Shown: positions 57,401-64,000 of the stretch, piece after piece | Layout: each line of letters opens with the position of its first letter | Numbering within the stretch: the stretch's first letter is position 1 | From: Pseudofabraea citricarpa | Taxonomy: Eukaryota > Ascomycota > Leotiomycetes > Helotiales > Dermateaceae | Length of the DNA: 64,000 nucleotides | Reading direction: 5' to 3' | NCBI GenBank assembly: GCA_029641185.1 | Contig: JAPWGK010000011.1 | Span: 868,001 to 932,000 of the forward strand | Translations under genes and position numbers: made by a program | Notes under the pieces: generated by a model | Seen by the model: only the letters and a program-made list of their open reading frames with translations | What the model was told of the DNA's origin: nothing | The model's database searches: none

Positions 57401-58026
57401 TGGCTCAGCAAGAGCCTGTCCAGTAGTCGATAGCGTGTCGTCGGAGGCTGTTTCTTGGGAAATGGTGCTGGCAACAACGCTTCCACCAGAGACGGTGCTA
57501 TCTCAACCTGGTCCCGCAAGAGCCTGTCTAGTAGCAGTGGATGCGGTGTCCTTGAAGTCCGTCCCCATCGCGCCTGATATGTAGCAGCCTGTTCTTCTGC
57601 GTGCTCATCGGGCGGTGCTAGAAATCGGCCCATTCTCAATTCTGCTGGTGTGACGCCAGTTTCCAGAAAGATTTTCGCCGGACTGTTCCTCGCCCACGTC
57701 AGCATACCCTCCCTCCCTCCATTCTCTCCACGACTAGCAGAAAAGCTGTCAGCACTTACATCGACACGCCCGCAAGGTCCCGATGGGTAACTCGGTTGTT
57801 CTCCGCATTGCAGACCCACGCACGATTCTACATCATTGCAATGCGTCAGCTCGTCTCCTCGCAAGCAAGTAGTCTTCAGCTTCGCGGATCACAATCTGTC
57901 TGAGGAGCAGCATGAAGAAGGGGAAGTACACACACTCAGCTGGTGACAACAGCGACAATCGCAGCTGCACATGGCGAAGAGTTCGTGCGTGTGGGCTGCG
58001 GGACAGGGGTATAGAAAATCCGGCAT
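54494..58026 (-). CDS. Large Pro/Gln-rich repeat protein, unrecognised
   Basis: The secure model is 57827-55341 joined to 55290-54494 by a 50-nt intron (GTATGA donor, AGCTAACGCAGAG end) in phase. A likely first exon, 58026-57936, is Cys-rich (MCSCDCRCCHQL) and joins through a GTGTGT donor, a GCTGAC branch and a GTAG acceptor, giving 1124 residues; otherwise the first ATG is at 57705. Order: Cys-containing N-terminus (SCVGLQCGEQPSYPSGPCGR), two LLLDRLL repeats, then about 280 residues of SPIEQPPQEKVLRA-type Pro/Gln repeats, then a globular-looking part, then six roughly 30-residue units ending RDQRNGSSSSQQ. The last 265 residues are non-repetitive (VVFATWIGGPSEHAQQALCE, GLCLWLPRPIYVPIIKTQI) and may be the functional domain. 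Function unknown. Confidence 0.65.
55400..55970 (-). repeat. Intragenic repeat array encoding six ~30-residue units
   Basis: Six diverged copies encode units like DPPREDPRDYQLNGGDSTPRA followed by RDQRNGSSSSQQ. Three units carry the full DPPR...DPRD start and others begin at SDYEPN, so units have been lost or gained internally. Confidence 0.8.
56330..57180 (-). repeat. Intragenic array encoding Pro/Gln/Glu-rich units
   Basis: Degenerate 15-18-residue units share a core SPxSPIEQPxQE. A higher-order period of 135 nt is nearly exact: the stretch starting CTGAGGACGATGTTCTATTG on the plus strand occurs at 56431 and 56566 with about 70 identical bases after it. Confidence 0.85.
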
Positions 58027-60629
58027 CTTGTAAGAGGGCCTTGAATTTTCTCTCCGTGCGTGTGTAGCATGTGCGGCGGTTGGCGTGGGTAGGTAGGTGG
58101 ATTGGTAAGAATAGGCTTGTTGTAATGTCTAAAAAAAAAAAAAATCGCTCGTGGCTAAAAGATGGTGTTGGAGATACGGATCGATGCTTTGGCGGTTGAT
58201 GTTCTGTTTTGTTTTGTTTTGTTCTGGTTGGGTTGTCGTTGGGGGTTTTTATCTCCCTTGATCGGGATGGGTCCTTCCCACATTGCACCACTTCATGTCG
58301 TGGATTTGGGAAGTAGGTAGCTACCTCAGTTCTGAGAGATTCGGAAGCTGAGAATCGTCGCTTCTCCTCCTCTCACCCTCTCGTCGCTTCCCGCTTCCCG
58401 CTTCCCGCTTCGCTTAGCGACTGTTTTGTGGTTTTGTGGTTTTTCTTCTCTTTTTGTTTCCAAGTTATCGTCAGATACTCCATGTAGCCAATGCAAACAC
58501 GACGACTCCCATATGGTAGATCATTTAATCCCAACACCAAACAACCGCCCTGATTGACTTGTGATACCCCACGACCCCTACTAATATATTCTCTCGATAC
58601 CCCAAGACTTTAGATCCTCGCGATTAATCTTCATAACTGGGCTAGTACTACTACTTCTAAAGAAGGTTCGTCGGTTTGAAAACTGTTATTACCAAACCTA
58701 TTTCGTCTTCCCGTAGAGGACTATTACTACGGCGCGAGATATAGCTTGGTATAGTAGAAAGAGCACGCGGATAGTTGCGCGGGCTACAGGGCGAAGCTCG
58801 TTTACGAGGTACGCAAACTACCAGGTATCACCGATACGTATAAAGACTGAGGTAGGTGGCATGAGTAACTTATCTGCCGCTGGGTCAAGCAGCTATCCGT
58901 CTCGGTGGTTAAAGAATTGAGTAGTCGCCGCGTAGAACTCCCTGCTTGTGATAGCGTATTTTGGTAGCGAGGCCTTTCGTTCGGCGTCGCTATTCTCCTT
59001 GATCCGCAGCGTGATACGTCTTCTGGCCGAGGCGGAGACGCGTTTAAAGATGATCTGGCGGAGTTCCAGAGGGAGGGATTGCTATCTAACTTGGCTAGAA
59101 GGGGTATTAGGATCGTGGATTGGTATACAGGGTATTCAGACTTACTTTATAAGCGAATCCATGCTTGCAGGAAAGGAGATACGGTAGAGGGAGGCTTGAA
59201 GCGCGCGACGAACGAGAAGTGGAATTGTTTGGTTTGTGTAAGGGGCAGCGCAAAGATGAGTTCAAAGAGAGGATACGTAGCGCAAAGATAAGTTCAAATA
59301 GATATGGACTAGCATGTCGTGGCGGATTAACTGCAAGTTGAATGAGTAGTAAAGCTTTCTTTTCTTTCTTTTTTCTTTGCTCTGTTGCCCCTTGTCGAAT
59401 CTTGAAAGTTAAAACCCATATTTGACCCCTCGAGTCAACATAAGGCCAGCTTCCCAACGGACCGGGTCACGCAGTCGACGATATAAGCTATATCTTGGCT
59501 CTTTCTCATCATCATCTCCATGGAGTAAGTATATACACATCCTGTGGGTCGAGGTTTTTTATACCTCGAGGATAAACGTGTCTTCTGCGTCTTCGGATCA
59601 CCTAATTCCCCTCTTCCCCTCCCCCCACCCCGAAAAAAGACTTTCGCATCCATGTGTAGTTGTGGTAGGTGTTGTGCTTGGTTATTTCATCACATCCCAT
59701 ATGTATATATTCCCCAGTCGCAGATCTGCCATCTGACATCTGCAATCTGCTATCTGACATCTGACATCTGCAATCTGCCATCTGACATCCAACAGACAGA
59801 CGTTTTCTGCTACTTCATCTGCCAGGATCCCCGCAAGTAGAATTCATTCTTTGGATTTCCTTTCCCTCGATAACTGGAATGGGATATAAAAGACGAGGTG
59901 GTATGCTTCTTTTCTTCCGTCTTTCAATCCTCCTTTTAAATAGTTTGCGTATGAGGTAGTGCATGTGGTGGATATAAGTATAGAATAGAGGTAGGTGAGA
60001 AGGTTTGCTGCTGGTATCGAACTTTTAGCTCGCTTAGCTGTGCTGCGACTTGAAGTATGTGACTTGACTTGTTAGAAGCAAAGTAGTTGTCATCAATCTG
60101 TACACGTACGTAAACAGATCCATATTAGTATATTCTAATGCTCAAATTATTAAGAAACGTGCGATGAATCTAGGTGGTTTATATTTGGGAATTTAGAAAA
60201 AACCCCCTGGATTTGTAAAATGCTGTATTTTGAAGCTTCTCGAAATTCGTATGTTTTATCAGATGGTCTTTTTTGTCCGATGTAAGATTAAATCAGTTGT
60301 AATAACCATTGCTCTGCCATATGCATATATCAAGTTTATTCCCCCCTTATTCGTATTATCTATTTAGTGGTCACGACGCTGACATGGAACTTGGAATACC
60401 ACGTGATGTAACCAACCCCTTTATTATCTGACAGCTTGTGGTCCGTGCTCACTGACATGTCCTAATTAACCCATCCAAGCCAGAACGCCATAAATATATA
60501 CATTATTCCTTTGGTTTTTAGCCAAGGATATCATACTCGGCCTTCTACAGATGCACGGTGCTAAGGATTAGTGCTGATACAGGCTGATGGACCGAATACC
60601 CTGGCATTCTACAAGACAACGCTAGAGTC
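58027..60629. other. 2.6-kb gene-free region
   Basis: The first 300 bp are the leader and promoter side of the repeat-protein gene, with a poly-A run near 58130. About 58640-59300 is different in texture, with many TACG and CGCG words and broken open frames on the plus strand (for example LSNLARRGIRIVDWYTGY); it may be a decayed mobile element but I cannot identify it. The rest to 60629 is AT-rich with no gene. Confidence 0.4.
59724..59786. repeat. (ATCTGNN)9 heptamer array
   Basis: Nine consecutive heptamers ATCTG plus CC, AC, CA, CT, AC, AC, CA, CC, AC run without interruption. The last two positions vary while ATCTG is invariant. Confidence 0.9.
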
Positions 60630-62517
60630 ATGGCTGGAAACCTTTGTGTAATTTTACGTCGAGGAACCACTGTGCGAATCAAGCATTCCCACCATTGGGT
60701 CACTATACGGAAGAGAACGATATCAAGCAGGAATCCGCAGTCGACTCAGCTTCCCACACGATTACTTCCTGGTCAGTCACCCCATTATAACCAACAGACA
60801 ATAGCTCATTTATCCAGATCTGAAGCATAACGACGACATCTTCAATTTTACGCGCGGTCGCTTCGTTTGTGATGAAGAACATGAGATGGCACAGCGCCAT
60901 GTCCGCTTCAATGTCAACGAGCTAGCCCAGCTCGCGGCCGAAGCAGTTGGAGCGAAATCATGCGTCATGGTTGAGAAATATCCCGATGGCATGTATAACA
61001 AAGCTATGCTGCTTACCATGGATGACGGATCCCAAGTGGTGGCAAAAGTCCCCAATCCGAATGCCGGCAGGCCATTTTATACCACGGCGAGCGAAGTTGC
61101 GACAATGGATTTCGTGTGTTTTGCTTCAAGTGCTAACATGTGTAGATATCTTGACTAATGAAATATCAGGTACGAAATGTCCTTGGAACTCCTGTGCCTC
61201 GAGTCCTTGCTTGGAGTTCGACAGCCCAGAATCCTGTCGGCGCAGAGTACATTATCATGGAGAAGGTCCATGGAATCGAGTTGGAACAGGTCTGGCCGAG
61301 CATGAAAATCTCAGATAGATTTACTGTTGTTAAAGCCATCGCCGGTTTTCAGAAAGACTGGACGTTGGTTTCTTTTAAGAAATTCGGCAGTCTTTATTAC
61401 GCTGAAGACTTGCCTGAAGGAGCCGGAAACGAGCTATTATATACCGATGCAGATGGCGTTGATGCTGTGAACACAAAATTCGGTATCGGTCCCTCAACAG
61501 GGCGCGAACTAGTCGACCACGGAAGAGCTACTGTCGAGTTTGACAGAGGACCTTGTAAGATCCCCGAGTCAGGACTTTAACTCACATGACTGATATTTAT
61601 AAGGGGAGACTCCACAAGAGTATCACGCAGCAATTGGGTACCGAGAGATAGCCAGCGTCAATCAAATCTCCCGTCTACCCAAGTCTCCAATCACCCTCTG
61701 CGGTCCCGGGACCTACCAACCAACGAGAGAAAGAAAAACCAGAGCTTTGCAGTGTTATCTCAAGCTAATCGAGTTCCTCCTTCCCGAAGATCAATCCATC
61801 ACAACATCACATCTTTGGCATAGCGACCTCCACGTTGCCAACATATTCGTAAATCCGTCAAACCACGCTGAGATTGTAGGACTTATAGATTGGCAATCAA
61901 CCGAGCTATCTCCTCTCTATTACCATGCTCGCCAACCTCAAATTATCGACTATATCGGCCCATCAGTTCATGGCTTAGAGCGGCCCCAACCAGCTGAAAA
62001 TATAGAACTGCTTGACTCCGAGTCAAAAAAGCGTGCAAAATCCTTGTATTTACAACAATCACTTTGCTCGCTTTATAATACTCTAACTCACCAACAAACC
62101 CCACGACTCTACGCTGCGCTAGAATTCCAACAAACGAACAGCTATCTGCTCCTCCTCCTAGCACGTAATCTCCTCATCGACGGCGAGGCAACATATCTCT
62201 CGCATGTCGCAGACCTGGAGGCTACATGGCACACTCTCCCAGGAGCCAAAGGTTCGCCTTACCCGTTCTCCTTTACAGAGAAAGAACGGCAAGAAATGGA
62301 GGCAGACGTTGAAGATGCTGTGCGCGGTATGGAAGCCATGCGTGGGATCAGGGAGAGTATTGGCGAATTATTTCCTGAGCAGGGCATCGTGAGGCCAGAT
62401 CAGTATGACGAGGCTCTAGACGCGCTGGCACAGATGAGGCACCAGGTTATTGACGTGTATGCGAGGAATGAGCAGGAAAGGGATGTGTGGCGGAAGGAGT
62501 GGCCTTTTGGAACTTGA
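60630..62517 (+). CDS. AIM9-like phosphotransferase-fold protein, probably mitochondrial
   Basis: Four exons (60630-60771, 60818-61113, 61170-61554, 61604-62517) encode 578 residues, all phases matching. Intron 3 removes an in-frame stop and restores GPWETPQEYHAAIGYREIA. The first 47 residues are basic and lack acids, as in a mitochondrial presequence. The rest matches the fungal APH/AIM9 family: FTRGRFVCDEEHEMAQRHV, VVAKVPNPNAGRP with a probable ATP-site Lys, TASEVATMDFVRNVL, GAEYIIMEKVHGIELEQVW, catalytic loop HSDLHVANIF (usually HGDLH; the Asp is kept) and GLIDWQ. Such proteins are named after yeast AIM9, a mitochondrial-inheritance gene, and are distant relatives of small-molecule kinases; the substrate is unknown. 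Intron 1 uses a GTCAGT donor. Confidence 0.85.
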
Positions 62518-64000
62518 GGATGCGACGCATGCTGGGTGATTTCTACTGAACCAATAATTTTCCAGTACTCTGCTCTATGTTTAACGTGAATCCTCTAAAA
62601 ATGATACTTGTCCCTTACAGTAGACAGCAAAGCTGAAGGACGAGATAGGCTTACTAAGCCCTACGCATATCCATGCAGACATGCCACCTGAATGAGCGCT
62701 GCTGTAACATATCCTGTTTTTGCTCTTCAAAATCGAGGCTACTTAAGACTTTGTTCATAATCCACCTCGGTTCTTGAGTTAGAAAAGAGACTTCGTCATT
62801 GAATTTGAATGGGCGATGGTGGTTATACATATCTTCTTGTTCTCAACTACTGCAATTTTGTAGGATGAGGAACACCTCCATATCTTCCATGGTGCATCCA
62901 AGCCTTAAAGCCCAAGAGCGGAACTTGTGCTAGGACCCTCGAGCTCTGCATCTTCAACAGGAAGGGAATTCGGTCGACGTTGGATATTTGTCAGTCTTTC
63001 CCGGCTATAATTTATCAGGATACAGGACCGACAGAAGAACCGTGGGAAGCTGAAAATCATGGCTAGCGTGTGACTGCTAGTTCTTTTTCCTTCTTCTTGG
63101 CTACGGAGAAAGATCGGTGATTTTAGAAAGAGAAGAGTAAACAAGAAAAGAGTAAAGGAAATTCATCTTGAAATCCGGAACTCATTAAATATGTAAAATA
63201 GTTGTCTTCTCATATTCTACATAATCGATTTCCTTTTGTCGTTAATTGAGGGAAATTCAAGCTTATTGCAATACACTAAATAAGTGCAGAGGAAATGGTC
63301 GTCTACTAATCATGTCATATTTTTTTGTGTAGCTCAGCAGCAATTTTCAGATCTTCAAGTACTTCTACATTAGGATCAATGTCATAGCTAGAGACCTAGA
63401 CTAATTTTGGGTTGTAGTAAGGCGAGTCTTTTATTTGGAGGGTGAGCACGTCAAGTCTTGGCCGTTGATCAGCTAATCAACTCTCTTTTCTTTGGTTGCA
63501 TTTCTGACTCAACTTCCGTTATTTAGGCAGAAGTAGGCCGGTCTATCTAAGGAGAAGCTGATGCGTCCAACCGCTGATACTGTTCTTATCTCATGGTCGA
63601 AAGTTGGGGAACAGAGAGAGAAGGATGTTTACTGTGTGGATCTTTCCCCGCTCTCGTGAGTCACTTGTTGGAGTTGGATTTTGGGTGAATTGTGACCACA
63701 TGGTTACCTAGAGGCGTTTTCCAGTTTCAGCTTACTGCATATTTGACACCCTTCCCACCCAATCAATGCAGCCATCACCAACAAGATCAGCTGATGAAGG
63801 CGTCCTATTGTAGCTTCACTGAGTGCCTCCCTTCCGTGCAAAGCCGCGCCAATTGAAGTGCCATACATGTTACTAGTTGGAGATGACTGGAGGGTACAAA
63901 AGTCTTTGTGGCCTTCTTAATGTTGCAGTGCTTTTGACCACAAACCCAATTTTCAGTTCCACTAGAAAGAAAAGCAAAAATCTTGAGCCTATCTTACACT
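62518..64000. other. Gene-free right end
   Basis: It contains the 3' region of the AIM9-like gene and otherwise no frame with domain content or splice support. The last few hundred bases could be the promoter of a gene beyond the window. Confidence 0.45.

Noticed and set aside
57760..57790. 26-nt GTAAGT...CTAG intron-like stretch in the repeat protein
   Set aside because: It is too short for a fungal intron, and the 77-nt alternative ending at AACAG breaks the reading frame.
57833..58291. Minus-strand open frame of 152 codons
   Set aside because: It overlaps the likely first exon and leader of the repeat protein in another frame, with no domain; its start half is low-complexity leader-like sequence.

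Overview
The window is nuclear DNA of a filamentous ascomycete (Pezizomycotina), and the gene content and intron style suggest a Leotiomycete-like fungus. Reasons: short introns (about 45-130 nt) with GTAAGT/GTATGT-type donors, CTAAC/CTGAC branch points and AG acceptors; recognisable fungal orthologues (Raptor/Kog1, a Tea1-type Kelch protein, a CK1 delta/epsilon kinase); fungal-restricted families (zinc-binding-loop proteins, DUF7924, kinases with a DFD motif); and AT-rich gene-free blocks. The class-level assignment is inference. No rRNA, tRNA, CRISPR or intact transposon was found. Exon joins below were worked out by hand from splice signals and reading phase.

Layout, left: a 3' gene fragment (1-537), a His-Cys-box (I-PpoI-fold) protein (1340-3081, minus), a CCHC/RS-rich RNA-binding protein (4061-5182), an F-box protein (5856-7103, minus) divergent from a Gemin2/SIP1 family protein (7506-9015), a CECR5-type HAD hydrolase (9716-11227), an unrecognised five-exon gene (12479-14391), a dimeric tandem repeat and decayed AT-rich DNA (14392-15930), a kinase-like protein (15936-16934, minus), and a MYND protein (18258-18949, minus).

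Middle: the large Kelch/coiled-coil polarity protein (21290-26175, minus) lies head-to-head with the TORC1 subunit Raptor (29122-34065), followed by cytosolic-type aspartyl-tRNA synthetase (34592-36415) and a six-exon ferroportin-family transporter (36994-39139). A more lineage-specific stretch follows: an unrecognised protein (39631-40395), a nucleotidyltransferase-fold protein (40716-41816), a second kinase-like protein (43078-44037) and a frameshifted DUF7924 gene (45933-47236).

Right: over 4 kb of microsatellite-rich DNA precedes casein kinase 1 (51563-53207). Then come a large Pro/Gln-repeat protein built of two different internal repeat arrays (54494-58026, minus), a mostly gene-free stretch, and an AIM9-like phosphotransferase-fold protein (60630-62517). 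The last 1.5 kb shows no gene.

The genes do not form one pathway. Housekeeping functions (TORC1 signalling, cell polarity, translation, snRNP assembly, CK1 signalling, metal transport) are interleaved with fast-evolving orphan families. The most interesting items are the broken DUF7924 gene whose lesion falls between the halves of a PD-ExK-like signature, the repeat protein with a possible hidden Cys-rich first exon, the intact His-Cys box, the neighbouring pair of orphan genes with a nucleotidyltransferase-like motif, and a long stop-free segment inside Raptor intron 1.
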